Positions 34,601 through 45,575 are shown, counted from the first letter of the stretch. The stretch is DNA of 64,000 nt from Gaertneriomyces semiglobifer (GCA_025558075.1 JAHLKF010000007.1:496001-560000), one strand, 5' to 3'. A program made the numbers and translations. Notes: generated by a model from the letters alone, not told the origin.

Positions 34601-36821
34601 AATGTCGAGTTTTGCGATCGTGGAGTGTCTTTATCCTATTTGACGCTCAAGGGCTTTTTCCCTGTAAGTCGGCGCGATGTTCTAGCCGTGTGCAAGGATG
34701 CGCTTCTGCCGAGCGTTGGCACGAACCCGTCGCAAACCATTGTACGAGCTTCCGCGAGTGTTTCGGATACTCTACTTTCTCCAACGGGATTCACCAGAGT
34801 GTCCCATGGTGCGGGCTCTAAAGTCCGTGCATCGCTGAAAATCGCTGGTTGGATTTTGGAGCCGATAGACCCATATGAAGCAACACAGCGACATCCTATT
34901 CCGTCTACGCGGGTCACAGTGTTCTACCAACTGGATCTTGGGGGAGCTGTGCCGCAAGCCATGTATGGGTGGATGGTTGGTAACGCTCCCAAACATCCAT
35001 TAACGATCGAAGCGTATTTGAAGGAGCATGGTGTTCCGCCCCGGATAACCAAACCTAGCTTGTTTCACAACTCGGTCCGCGATGAGGATTGTGATTCGTC
35101 CTCAGAGTGCTCGCGCAATTTCAAAACGCGGATTTCGTCGTCCAGCTATGATCATACTAAAGCAGAGTATGTGGTGGAGTTCAATGTCATGCCAAACGCT
35201 ACCAGGTCGAACTCCTTTGCGACCGCGAAGCAAGGGTTGACAGAGCGTGCCAAACAGGAGCTATTTGATATGGAAATGGATGAGTCACATACTCGCGACG
35301 TATCTTCCGAGGAGGAGGAAGACGAACTGCTACTAGAGTTTATGGTGGATTTGAAGCGATATCCTCTCGGCTATCACATCAAGTGGAGCACAGCAGGAAA
35401 TCCTACCACTAATGTAGTCCCAATCAATGGACTGAAGTTCCAAGTTGTTGAGATTCCACCACCATCTACCCACTTCACGGCTGCAGGAGTAACGACAAAG
35501 CCCGTTAAGAATGGTGTTGCATCTGTCGATGCGAAGCGCCTGGATGATGCCTTGATGATCCCATTAGCTGTTCCAAACAAAACGAAGAAACTGGTGAAAC
35601 ATGCCGTTCAAGTGTATTGGAGCGCATCTGCCGTTCCGAGTGTTGACACGGATGTGATCCCATCGTTCTCTGTCAAAGTAAATCTTGACCCTGCACTTCC
35701 TAAGAACGTTGGTGTAACGGGTCTTTGGTCGGCTGCGCTTGGTGGTGAAGATGCGTTCGAGATCACTATCAATGATCGTCGAGCACCTGTTTTGAAAGAG
35801 GTGGATTTCCAGAAGCATCGTCTTAAGACCAAGTCCAGGTAGGCCGCTGCGTATACTATCGTGCGCAGCCCTGGCAGAGTATTAATGGTTTTCGCTTGTA
35901 GTCGCAGTTCATTGGCGGGGGCTAGACCGAGTGTTACGGCGGCGTCGGATACTAAACCTGGTCCCGCAGCGGATCTGCTTCGCTCCACCATCTCTCCCAC
36001 CAAAGCATTCCTTAACGGATTATTGAGCCGACGTCGTCCGCGCGCTGCAACCGACGGCGGTTCAGAGGCTTTAGAAAAAGTAAGTCTGCCATAAAATTCG
36101 GTCGATTTTACCTTGTGCTTCGTGTCGTTGTATTAAGACTTGGGACTTTCAGGCGGGTTTGACAAGCCGGGTATCAAGTATGCCTGTTTCCAGTTTATAC
36201 GGCACTGCGAGACAATCTTCACATGGCCGAACGATTAGTCCTACAATTCCGTACGGGAGTGGAAAACGACGAGCATCGATAACGTCAGCGTTTCCAATGG
36301 TTGCGGACAGGGAATCCGCGGCGCAAACTGCACACAATCCGCGGAGTTCCATACGGTTGACGAAGGAGGAGGTGATACAGGCTCGAGAAAAACTCGAAAC
36401 GCCGCCACGCATGGAATCGTCAGAGAAGGATGTTGACACTTCTGCTAGCGGCACGAAGAGCAAGCGACGCGATAAGGCACAAGTCGTGGGGTCAACGCCC
36501 GGTTCGCCAACCCGGAAATCTTATAGTCTATGGCTATGCTTGTTGGTAGGAATCGTCTGTTACATGTGCGGATGGCTGCTGCGAGTGCATTATTTGGATG
36601 GGTTGTCCAAAAGCTGGAGGAACGGGGTTACGAAAACGGACCCTACTGGTGTGTTTTCGGGGTCTGTTGTGCCTACGCCGGCATCCATACCGGGCACGGG
36701 GAGTAGCTGTGCGCCGTGCGTGCAGACACCCGTTCAAGTCGAGACGGTGTTCGTTACAGTCACAGTAACTCAAACAGTCGCACCAACGCCTGGAACTAAG
36801 GGAACAGTAGTTACATCATAA
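31612..36821 (+). CDS. Large protein with repeated START-like domains and C-terminal membrane anchor
   Basis: Exons 31612-33227, 33310-33520, 33578-35838, 35902-36079 and 36153-36821 give 1644 residues in one frame. Three regions look like START (StAR-related lipid transfer) folds: residues 1-240 (weakest), about 425-680 (START-type KVWDGNLDYEKILE, VAINTIIVGEDHLRL, RITHIIQFDPRGWIPGGLLK), and about 895-1140 (RKVWDDALEDGENVEF, SRRDVLAVC, RVTVFYQLDLGGAVPQAMYG). The second START is completed only by splicing at 33227/33310 and 33520/33578. Near the C-terminus, after a basic Ser/Arg-rich tail, a single hydrophobic helix (SLWLCLLVGIVCYMCGWLL) would anchor it. A role in lipid transfer at membrane contact sites is my inference. 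Introns are 57-82 bp. AATAAAG at 36855 may be its poly(A) signal. Confidence 0.78.
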
Positions 36822-37026
36822 CCCTTCTGACATGCACCAACAAACGCATTTGTAAATAAAGACGGAAGAAATAACTATTGCAAATTATACATCCCCACTT
36901 TTATCATTTTCCCATGCTGACCCACGTGGGTTATGAAAGACAAAAAAAAGATGTGGCTAGGCTAGACAAAAGGTCATCTGATGAAAGCGGGTGACACTCC
37001 CAGATCCTTTTTTCGGATCTCGAGAA

Positions 37027-38007
37027 TCACTGTTCTGGTTTCGCAGCCCTTTGAGCAACGGGCGTCTCGGGGTCAGTTAGGTTCGCCTTTGTGGGATTTG
37101 GTGTCAATTCGGGTGTGCGGATGGTTTCCTTGATACGACGTTCAGGGAAGGGTAAATTGTGCTGACGGAGGTACGCGACGCTTTGCCGATAGAAATTCGG
37201 ATAGGTAGAGTTCTTCATCTACAAACACCGAAAAGAAAAATAAAATAAGAAACAGCAAACAAATGAAAAACAAGCAACACACCGAATGGGAATTTTGTGG
37301 TATAGGTGGTCCGCAGAAGAGAAGCCAAACCTTACCAGGTAATACACGTGCTCCATCACATTCTTAAACACATCCGGATGATAATTCTTTTTCTCATTCA
37401 CTTCCAGAAGCGCCTTCTTTCTCACCGACGCCGGCAAATTCACTTCCTTGTCACTACCAGGGGTCATGTACAAAGTCACCAACATCTCTGCCTCCTCCTT
37501 TATTTTTTCCAACTCTTCTTCGCTCCCATTATCTTCGGAGCCAGCCACATTGACACCGTTGCTCGTCTGCACCGAAGAGGGTAGGTGTGGCCGGTTGGCA
37601 AGCGAGGTGGTCGAGTTGAATGCGGAAGAATAGGACCGCATGGAGATGTGGGAGTTGGTCCGGCGATACCGAAGAAGAGATGATGAGCCGTGGTCTTTGG
37701 TATGGAAAACCATGGAGGCGTTGGCGCGATAACGCATCAAGGCAAACCAGAATTCAAGATTTTCCTAGTGAACAAAAACAAAAAAGAAGCACACATCAAA
37801 TCGTCAGCCAAAGAACCAAAAACATCCAACACATCTTATGACCAAAACAGATGTTTGATAGGAATAGTTTACCTCAGAGTGTTCCTTTTGCACAAACTTT
37901 TCAAAGTCTGACAGGGAAAACGGACTGTCGTGCTCATCGTTTAACACGGCCGTTAAGGAAATCTTGTACTTGCTGCCCTTTGCCGGAGATGTACTGCTGG
38001 AAGCCAT
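37027..38007 (-). CDS. RGS-domain protein
   Basis: Exons 38007-37873, 37764-37336 and 37218-37027 give 251 residues; introns are 108 and 117 bp. The RGS (regulator of G-protein signalling) fold starts at FSLSDFEKFVQKEHSEENLE with FWFALMRYRA right after the first junction. An inserted Ser/Thr-rich loop of about 65 residues separates it from the second half (AEMLVTLYMTPGSDKEVNLP, DVFKNVMEHVYYLM and YPNFYRQSVAYL). The second junction creates YYLMKNSTYPNF, which is the end of the fold. The protein is short and has no other domain. RGS proteins speed GTP hydrolysis on G-alpha; the 7TM receptor in this window is a possible upstream partner, by inference only. Confidence 0.85.
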
Positions 38008-38576
38008 TTAACCTTCTTCCTTATGATCCGATTTCAGATTTTGCTGTAAACCCCAACTGACGGAAAACTAGACTATTATTCGCAAGTCGATTGCTAATAG
38101 ACGTAGATACTGCAACAGGCAGGCTGTGTGGGAGGACGAGAAGACTGGTTCAATGTCGAATACTTTGCAAATGCACTGGATCAAGTTGCTTGGACACAAT
38201 GCCCAGTTTGTCTCGGCCGCGCTAACAGGATCGGCGGGTCATTCACCCATAGCTGGAACCCGCCCGGAATCGGTTAATGGCTCTGACACGATGTCTAGTA
38301 TATAAAAAGTGCTGATATAAATAGGTCGAACGCGGTGCGCCAGCTCCAGAACGGATTATGTCAGCTCCGCCAACGGGAATTTGGTCACGACGTCATGGAC
38401 AGTTTATAAGTTATGCAGTTCTCAACTTTTCAATGTATTTGAAGCAGCAACAAAACTGTGAACGAAATCACCATCTATAAACAAAAACACTCTAACACGT
38501 CAGAGCGGGTATATACATGTGCTCAAATATGTTACAATTCAGAAAGGGTGTCGTTTGACACCACGTGGCTGGCTCT
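38008..38576. other. Intergenic with one short ORF
   Basis: Upstream of the RGS gene and downstream of the CBM21 gene (both minus). A plus-strand 50-codon ORF (38153-38305, starts MSNTLQMHWIKLLGHNAQ) has a normal-looking composition but no known relative and a weak context; I rate it as unlikely to be a gene. Confidence 0.3.
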
Positions 38577-39857
38577 CTAGTGGGAATAGCCAAGCTGACG
38601 GTAGGACGAGTAGCTGCTGTAGAGCGACGACATGCCCAGCGACGAAAAAGGAACTTCAATCGGCGCGGGCGTCGGGGCGCGCGAAGGCGTGCTCGCGCTG
38701 TTGTTCAAATTGCCAAAGGAATTTCCGCGGCGTTGTGAACTGTAGGGGTCGCCACAGCGGGCGGCGTTGGCCATGAACGAAGAAATGGGAGGTGAGGACG
38801 AAAAGGGCGGTGTTGTCATGCCAGAGGGGATAGTAGACTTTCCCATGGGGATGGGAAGAGCAGGTGAGATGGACATTGGTGTAGAAGCGGCGGGAGCAGC
38901 CATGGGCAAAAACTCTAGATTCTTAGGCGCCAATAAACCAGTCGGTGACCGACGAACGGGAGGCGTGGCAAAGTCCGGGTCCGGCGAGTATCTTTGGCGG
39001 CCGCCTGTCACTACTGGCGCTGAGAGACGGTAGGCACGCTTCGAAGCAACGTATTGTTGGTGAGTTGGACGTTCGAAGCATACGTAGTAGTTCTGGCCGT
39101 TATTGTTGTCCCAATGGGTCTGTCCAGCAACCTCGTAACGGACAGCCATATCAAGTCTACCTTCGGTGGCATCGACACCAAAAATGTCATTCAAATCTGC
39201 CTCCCAGGTGAACTGATCGGCCCCTAGAACACCGCCTCCACTACGGCTCAAACTCTTTTGGTACTCGGCAGAACCTTCGGTGTAAGTGGCCCAATTGTCT
39301 GTCGTATAACGGATGATAACAGCTTTGGCAAAAGCAATGTTCTGCACCGCTACTTCGGCGACGAGAATGCGGTTGTCGGCTAGCTTGAGTCCATGCAAAA
39401 CGACAGCTGACCGACTGAGGCCGAGAGTATTGTAAGGCACGTTTCTGCCATCACACATCCTCCAGCAGTGAAGGCGATCGAGAGAAGCACCGAGCGTGTA
39501 GGCTTCATAGTCGCCGGTATCCTTGAGGATGTATTGCTCGCCAGAAGCGACTTGAGCCGGTTCGGCTTCCTTTCGGAACAAGGAGACGCGTTCGAGGGAT
39601 TCATCAAAAGCAAGACGCTTTTTCTTTTTCTTGGACTTTTCTGTGGCTGACAGGCTCTTCTTCAGACATGGCTTTATTTTGTTACCGTCAATGTCAAGGT
39701 CAAGAGAGTATGAGCGACGGACAGCACGGTCGTCGTCAAAGTCCAAAGACGAGTCGGCCTTTACAAGAAAACTACCCGACCGGGGACATTGCTGCTGCTG
39801 TTTTGTAGCCTGTTCCAAGTGATCTCCTCCAAGCAGAATCAAACGGCCAGTAGGCAT
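38577..39857 (-). CDS. Glycogen-targeting PP1 regulatory subunit with CBM21
   Basis: Intronless, 426 residues. The CBM21 starch/glycogen-binding domain covers about residues 140-275: VAEVAVQNIAFAKAVIIRYT, TDNWATYTEGSAEY, FTWEADLNDIF and RLDMAVRYEVAGQTHWDNNN. In front of it, KKKKKRLAFDESLERVSLF matches the position and character of the PP1-docking segment of Gac1/PPP1R3 proteins, although the RVxF core is changed to RLAF. These proteins bring protein phosphatase 1 to glycogen particles and so activate glycogen synthase. The C-terminal third is Ser/Pro/Ala-rich and disordered. Upstream lies a 3-kb gene-poor region. Confidence 0.82.
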   Translation of the reverse strand: MPTGRLILLGGDHLEQATKQQQQCPRSGSFLVKADSSLDFDDDRAVRRSYSLDLDIDGNKIKPCLKKSLSATEKSKKKKKRLAFDESLERVSLFRKEAEPAQVASGEQYILKDTGDYEAYTLGASLDRLHCWRMCDGRNVPYNTLGLSRSAVVLHGLKLADNRILVAEVAVQNIAFAKAVIIRYTTDNWATYTEGSAEYQKSLSRSGGGVLGADQFTWEADLNDIFGVDATEGRLDMAVRYEVAGQTHWDNNNGQNYYVCFERPTHQQYVASKRAYRLSAPVVTGGRQRYSPDPDFATPPVRRSPTGLLAPKNLEFLPMAAPAASTPMSISPALPIPMGKSTIPSGMTTPPFSSSPPISSFMANAARCGDPYSSQRRGNSFGNLNNSASTPSRAPTPAPIEVPFSSLGMSSLYSSYSSYRQLGYSH

Positions 39858-40863
39858 TTCGGGTTTTGGTGTGGGTGTGGTGATGGTAAGAATGCAAGGT
39901 TGGTGGTGGGTTGATGATTGACGATACGATCTACTGGTGGCAATGTTAAAAGACTCGTCACATCATGGCAAGCGAAATATGGCGCGTGTACCTTCTAGTC
40001 TTATTTTTACGGTGGCGAGAGGCGTCCTCGGCAGTATCTGTTGCCTTCTTATATATGGCTGAAAGGTCTAGGCATGTCAATGAGCTTCGTGAATAGGGGG
40101 TATGCATGTTGGGTGTGTAATGTTTGTGTGGTGAAGATGGGATAAGCACAGCGACGGCTGACTCCGTTGTTGCTATTGGCGTAATGCGATGAGGCATGAA
40201 TGGGAATTGTCTGAATAGGGGGGGCGGGGCCGAAAAGTCGGGATTTTTACCGATTCGTTTCTTGGACTATGTGAAAGTTGTTATTTATATCCGGATCGAG
40301 CAAAATGCTCAGCGAAGCCGTGGTAAAAGGTCAGAGGTTGTGAATCGAAAGGGTTTTGGGTGAAGTCACCAGATGTGGGTGGAGGGTCGGCGATGGGCGA
40401 ATGACAGTTTGTTCTATATATTTTTGGCGATGAATAGGTGGGCGGCGGGCAGTTGTGAGTAGTTTAAAAAGTGTGATGGGCGAAAGGTGGGTTCGCGCGC
40501 GCGTATGTTCCTCGAAGGTTCTTTGGTTGAGGTAGGTATTAGCGTTCCCCCCAAAAGTGGGCGATGTCGATTCAAGCGCAGGGATAATGTGTGAGGGTGA
40601 ATAAGGGGGATATCGCCACCTTGTTAAGGATCAACGTTCAAAGCTCCGCAATCCCGAACACTCTGCATAATCCCAGCAGCTTCTCTCAGAAGACTGCCAC
40701 AAGTCAATAGTGTGTTTACAAAAAAAGGAGGGAAACCGGTGGCCACAAAGCAGGGACCTAGTCGTGGGAAAAGCGTTCAAGGAGGAGGGGGCAGAAGGAA
40801 TAATCAGAGAACTGAAAGGCGGCGCCCCTAATATATAGCGGAGCGGTGTGCCGGTGTGTGCAG

Positions 40864-40892
40864 CGGTGTGTGTGTGTGTGTGTGTGTGTGTC
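40864..40892. repeat. (GT)n microsatellite
   Basis: About 13 to 14 uninterrupted GT units, preceded by two looser GGTGTGT units. Confidence 0.9.
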
Positions 40893-41361
40893 TATGGCTG
40901 ATTGAGAACTACTAATTTACTAGTCCCTGGAGGCTAACCCCTTTTGCCTGTACCAAGTAAACTAACTGCCCGAACCCAACCAACCAATGACGCTGGGTGC
41001 CAAGGGGCTGTGCTGCCCTTTCCTTTTTTATATTTTACTGTCCCGTTTCGTTGTGTCGTTTGCAGAGCGGTATAGGTTAGCAAGACACACTCTCGAGATC
41101 GGGAGATAGGGCCCCTGCGTGCGTAGGAACGATGGATAGGACGATGGCGGGATGGTACTGGCAATATGCGTATGGGCTTGGCTCTGGCTAGCGGTGGGCC
41201 CGCAAATGGGGGGGGGTGTGGTTTATCCACACTTGTTATTATTGCTCATCGGTGACAGATTGTTGCACATTTGAGATTGGATTGCGGGAAAGGGAAAGAA
41301 AAAGAGTCTCTGAAATGACAGCATCCAATTAGTTATTACGTATGTGCGTGTGGGATGAGTG

Positions 41362-41383
41362 ATTATTATTATTATTATTATTG
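41362..41383. repeat. (ATT)n microsatellite
   Basis: Seven uninterrupted ATT units directly after TGAGTG. Confidence 0.9.
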
Positions 41384-41551
41384 TGTGAGTGAGAGATATG
41401 AGAATAGGGATATACGGATCTATTATCTCACTTGTGATCTGTGTGTGGTGAGTGACTGGGTCTGTGACTCGGAGTCAAGTACAAGTGGGTGAATTGGGAA
41501 GAGATGGGGATGTGAATTTGAGCATTTTAAGACGGATCGATACGTGCCGGT

Positions 41552-41770
41552 GAGTTGGCCGATAGCCATCGTCAGTCATATCACAACGTTGGTGGTGCGT
41601 GTGTTGTGTGTGGTGGTGGTGGATAAATAAAAAGCTTGTTTTATTACCGGCGTGGGTGGGTGGTGTTTTGTCCGCCCACGGCCGGTAATTAATTCCGTTG
41701 TTGTCCGAGAGTGGGGCGTGGAACCAAGAAAATAAAATTAAAAGCCGAGTGGCTTTTTTTGTGATTTTTT
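41552..41770. repeat. Duplicated segment, copy 1 (long)
   Basis: A block starting GAGTTGGCCGATAGCCATC (41552-41610) and a second block with TGGCTTTTTTTGTGATTTTT (from about 41750) are separated by about 140 bp here. In copy 2 (43004-43106) the same two blocks lie next to each other. Confidence 0.75.
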
Positions 41771-41851
41771 TTTTCTTTTTGGGGTGACATGTTTTTTTTG
41801 AACCGGGCAATTTGAGGTCAGCAATTCTTGAATTGATACCAATTATCATCC

Positions 41852-41940
41852 ATCGATGGCCATCGCAGAGCATGCCAGTGTGTGATATTTAGATGGATAG
41901 GGTGCGTTGTTACCGCCATCCGCGTCCGGCGAGCAAAAGG
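41852..41940 (+). repeat. Dispersed repeat, copy A
   Basis: Shares ATCGATGGCCATC, CAGAGCAT-CCAGTGTGTGAT, GTTACCGCC-TCCG and CGAGCAAAA, in the same order and orientation, with 46875-46966. The flanks of both have T-rich tracts upstream and ATGATCTCCTCTT-type sequence 170-200 bp downstream. Probably copies of a non-autonomous mobile element or its terminal part. Confidence 0.7.
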
Positions 41941-42761
41941 ATCTTTGATGGATAATCCAAGCGCGGATATACAACTGTGTATGCGGACGACGTATTTGGA
42001 GCACACTGCATGGGGACATCCGCACACTTATCTCCGTCCGTATTTGAGGCCCTAAGGATGTCCTCAGCGCATCGCCCGTCGTACCATATTGTGAATCAAC
42101 GTCCATGATCTCCTCTTGCCGATACCACGAGCATCTCACCATTAAGTGCCGGAGGAGGAGGAGTGGACTGCCACTGCTGCTGAAAATGATATCAAAATTT
42201 CGCAGCATGCCAGTATCCCAAGCGATTCTTGTTGTTGTGGAGTGTGTGAAATTAGGGTAGGTGGTTATAGGTCACGTGACATTATTGTCCATTTAAATAG
42301 GCTCGCGTCAACGAAAACGGGCTTGACGCGTTCTGTAGACACGGCGTCTGTTCTAGCTTCACGGCAAAGTCGACTGGCTGTACCGGGAAAGTACTCAGTG
42401 CATTGGGGTGCCTGACCTTTCTCGGCGGGTCCGCCCACCGACAAAGTGGGACCGCCTGAGGATACGGCGCTCAGTCTGTCTCTCTGGACAGTCTGAGTGA
42501 AAAACTGACTGACTGGGTGGTCCTCGGGGTGCGTGCGTTTTTCACGTCCGCCGAATGACTCCGCAGATCGTGTCTCGTATTGCTGCGGCCAGTCTTACTG
42601 TACGACTAGCATTGGTCTGACGCCGGGACAGTATGAGTGCAAATGGCAGCAAAACTCAGACTGATCATGTCTCGTCCACCTAACAAATTTTTTTCATGAG
42701 TCCTCTTTGCATTGTTTCTTTTACCTGCTCAATGCTAATCTTGTCTCTCCCACCATTCCAG

Positions 42762-42819
42762 ATTTGCTGAAAATAAATCTGCGAAGGAGGCTTCAGCTGA
42801 AGATGAGAATAAAGCATAA
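42762..42819 (+). other. Orphan terminal exon (possible gene fragment)
   Basis: A strong 3' splice site (branch-like TGCTAATC, pyrimidine tract, CCATTCCAG) is followed by 18 acidic-basic codons reading FAENKSAKEASAEDENKA and a TAA. No upstream exon can be found with confidence. It may be the end of a lost or unrecognised short-exon gene. Confidence 0.3.
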
Positions 42820-43003
42820 AGCTCTACAGGTTTGTTTTCTCTGCTAGAATATTTTTGGTCATCCTACTGACTATTCGAGAACAGATGGTTTATAACTTGG
42901 GAGGGTGCCAAACTTCAATTCAAAAAACTAATCTTCGGATCACGCAGAATCGCGCAAATGGAGATCTAGCGTCAAGCAATGATTTTGTGGGCCATGGAAC
43001 TTA

Positions 43004-43106
43004 AATAAATGAAATTAAAAAGGCGAGTTGCCGATAGCCATCATCATCATATCACAACGTTGGTGATGCGTATGTTGTGTGGGTGGCTTTTTTTGTGATT
43101 TTTTGA
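43004..43106. repeat. Duplicated segment, copy 2 (short)
   Basis: Has GAAATTAAAAAGGCGAG, then GCCGATAGCCATC-ATATCACAACGTTGGTG-TGCG-ATGTTGTGTG, then GGTGGCTTTTTTTGTGATTTTT. Against copy 1 (41552-41770) it lacks about 140 bp between the two blocks and differs at a few bases. Confidence 0.75.
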
Positions 43107-43592
43107 GGAAGTGTCCCTAGCCGCATATAAAAGAATGTGGATAAGCCGGTTTAGCCAGCTAGCGAATGACTGGAATGCTTAATATAACACAGTCAGCCAC
43201 TTCCCATCTTAAATTTCTCGACTCCATCAAACCCGATCATGCGGCGAGTGTGATCAAGTGTCGGCCGTTCTCCGGACAGGGGCACAGAGAGGGCTTTAAG
43301 AGCGACGTATGCACGTGTACTGGATTAAATTGTCTGTCAAGTCATTGACAAGGCCTACACGATACTACCAGACTAGGCTAGTCCATATTACACGCGCCGA
43401 CTACGGGACCTTGTGTGTCCGCACAACTTGCAATGGATTTATCAGTCTATGATTGATGTCTCCAACAAAAACCATTGGGAGATTTCGTTGGATTCCGGCA
43501 TTGTGTGTCAGGATCCCCACCCTTCCTCTTCACCCCGACGTATACGCACCGGGAGGATATCGCCAATTTCTTCGCCAAGTCTGGCGCAACTG

Positions 43593-43698
43593 GGACGAAG
43601 ATAAGATCAAATTGCGACTTAAGTTGCACGATCCTTCCTTGAAGCCTCTTCCTGTTGCATCGTGCAACTTAAGTCGCAATTTGATCTTATCTTCGTCC
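43593..43698. repeat. Perfect 40-bp inverted repeat with 26-nt loop
   Basis: Left arm 43593-43632 begins GGACGAAGATAAGATC; right arm 43659-43698 ends GATCTTATCTTCGTCC. All 40 positions pair, with a 26-nt spacer 43633-43658. RNA from either strand would fold into a long hairpin. On the minus strand the right arm reads LDEDKIKLRLKLHD in an open frame (43973-43530), so the left arm looks like an inverted copy of that coding-like stretch. Confidence 0.92.
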
Positions 43699-43905
43699 AA
43701 GTCTTTCGGGTCACATGCTTCTTCTACGTCCTTGTCCGCGAAAATATCGGAGACATCTTGATCGGTGAAATACCCGTCGCAATTCATTCCCTCGGACTTG
43801 AGAACATCCACCAAGGCCATGACATCTTCGCGCACAACATTGTGACCAGACAAAGGAAGGTAGAGCACCGTAGAGTTCGCCTCGAATGCCTCCAGGGCAC
43901 TCCAT

Positions 43906-45575
43906 TCAATACTTCGCACTTCGTTGGCGCATTGTTTCCTGAAGTTTTGTCGTAGCAAGATAATCCTCAACAATATGCAACATTAGGGCAGAAGCTCGTT
44001 GGAAACCGTCAAATGCATCCGATATGGGGAATGCCTGGCGTAGGAGTCGTGTCGGCTTCCCCAAAGTTTGACGTAGAGTCACCGAGCATCGAAACTTTAC
44101 TTGGAAGCTCTGAAGCGCCCAAGTTATCAACAACTGCTACTGATCCAGCCGTGCAGTCCGCGCGATCCGATTCAACCGATGTACTCGCTGTTATTACCCC
44201 TGCGGATGAAGAAGTTTCTTCAGGATCCTGGCCCTTAGATTCCGTATCCTGTCCTGGTGAACATTCACTTAGTTCTACGTGCAAAAAGGATGAGTTGAAC
44301 TCATAGGCGACGTCACACACCCATCGTCGTATATCGCTCATGCAACTTTTTGAAGATTTCAATCATAAATCTCTTCTCTGTCTCATGTACACGGTGCGGA
44401 TCCGTCGTGAGGTAAAAGTCGACTAGCAGAGTAAAAGCCAACACCTCCCCAACAGTAAGCGACGAAACATTTTCAGCGAGGTCATTCCAAGCTCGGCATG
44501 TCAGCTGCAAACAGCGGCATAACAGCATATCAAACCCCGACGGCGATTCGTCCGCCCCAGACTCGTCTTCAGGACAAAATTTCTCGAACCAATCCTCATA
44601 AAAGAACAAAATGTCCATGAGAGTTTTGTATGCAGGGCTGGGATGGGTAGGAGCGGACACCTCGATCGCACAAGTTCCGGTGCTCCCTGTTGAACTACCA
44701 GAAGCTGAGGTGCCAGGAACCGGACCAACAGTACCGACAGCTCCTGCTTGGCTGATTGCCACATTACCGGATGAAGGCGAACCAGAAGCTGGAGTTCCAG
44801 GAGATGGCGGCCCCGAAGACGGTGATGCAGCTTGTGTCGCAGCCCCATCCACATGCAACCGGAAACAGCTCAATACCTGCTGCATATCCGTACAGTACTC
44901 CTGAAGCGTTACTTCAGTATTCGGCGCAATCTCAACATGTTCAGATTGTGGCGTACACGGCAAACACGGAGGGCCGGTACGCTGGTCATGGAATACCAAT
45001 CCACTTTGCGTTGGATTCAATCGCAATCTCGACCCTAACGACACTACGACATCCTGACGTTTCGCTTCGTGGAACGGACGCAAAAAGTCGGCATGGTCAA
45101 GTAGGTCAGAAGCAGTTTTGAAAGTTGACAGACCCTCGCCAGCAGGAATTTTTATCGAGTTCATTGCGTTCGCTGCCGTGACTTGGTTGGTGGTGGAGAA
45201 CAAAGTATCGGAAAGATAGGTCAGTCCCTTATTCGACAGCAGCCTTCTTCGAGTTGCGCCATTCAGGTTTGACGGTAGCTGAACTTGCTGCACTGTCTGA
45301 GCTGTCAAAGAACAATGCCAGAGCTCGTTTTCGGAAGACGATGTGTTCACCACAGCAATCATGAGAGAAAACAAATCTGCGGGGATGGTGTACACGAGGG
45401 CAGTTGTTCGTTGGGGACGGGCTTCGGCCCGCATTTGGCCAACGATGGGGTTTCCTGCACTTGGGGAATCACCTGGTCGTACATTCTCGTTCTTTTGTTT
45501 GAGCCGGCCATCACGAATTAGATAGTACGTTGTGGGTGTCGAGGTGCTGACGCTGCTGGCAGTTGTGGTAGACAT
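43906..45575 (-). CDS. Orphan protein, 520 residues, function unknown
   Basis: Exons 45575-44321, 44274-44096 and 44034-43906 (introns 46 and 61 bp, GT-AG) give 520 residues. It starts MSTTTASSVSTSTPTTYYL. It has a mixed N-terminal half (LWHCSLTAQTVQQVQLPSNL), a Ser/Gly/Pro spacer (ASPSSGPPSPGTPASGSPSS) and a helical part (ILFFYEDWFEKFCPEDESG, LTCRAWNDLAENVSSLTVGE). The C-terminal exon reads AFPISDAFDGFQRASALMLH and stops at ETMRQRSAKY. I do not recognise any domain. Just downstream a second coding-like frame (43973-43530; contains VREDVMALVDVLKSEGMNCD) overlaps the last exon in another frame. It could be an alternative 3' end, the remains of a longer gene, or chance. The gene sits in repeat-rich DNA next to a dead transposase. 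Confidence 0.5.

Larger units (their letters stand above)
39858..42761. other. Gene-poor, low-complexity region
   Basis: The 5' flank of the CBM21 gene followed by nearly 3 kb without a supported gene. It is G/T-rich on the plus strand and holds microsatellites (a GT run and an ATT run), homopolymer T runs at 41750-41780, and two families of repeated segments listed separately. GGTCACGTGACA at 42272-42283 contains a palindrome. The short ORFs of this interval have no domains. Confidence 0.5.

Noticed and set aside
43593..43698. Inverted repeat as a CRISPR-like array or bacterial terminator
   Set aside because: Only one pair of arms, no repeats with regular spacers, and the setting is a spliced eukaryotic genome.
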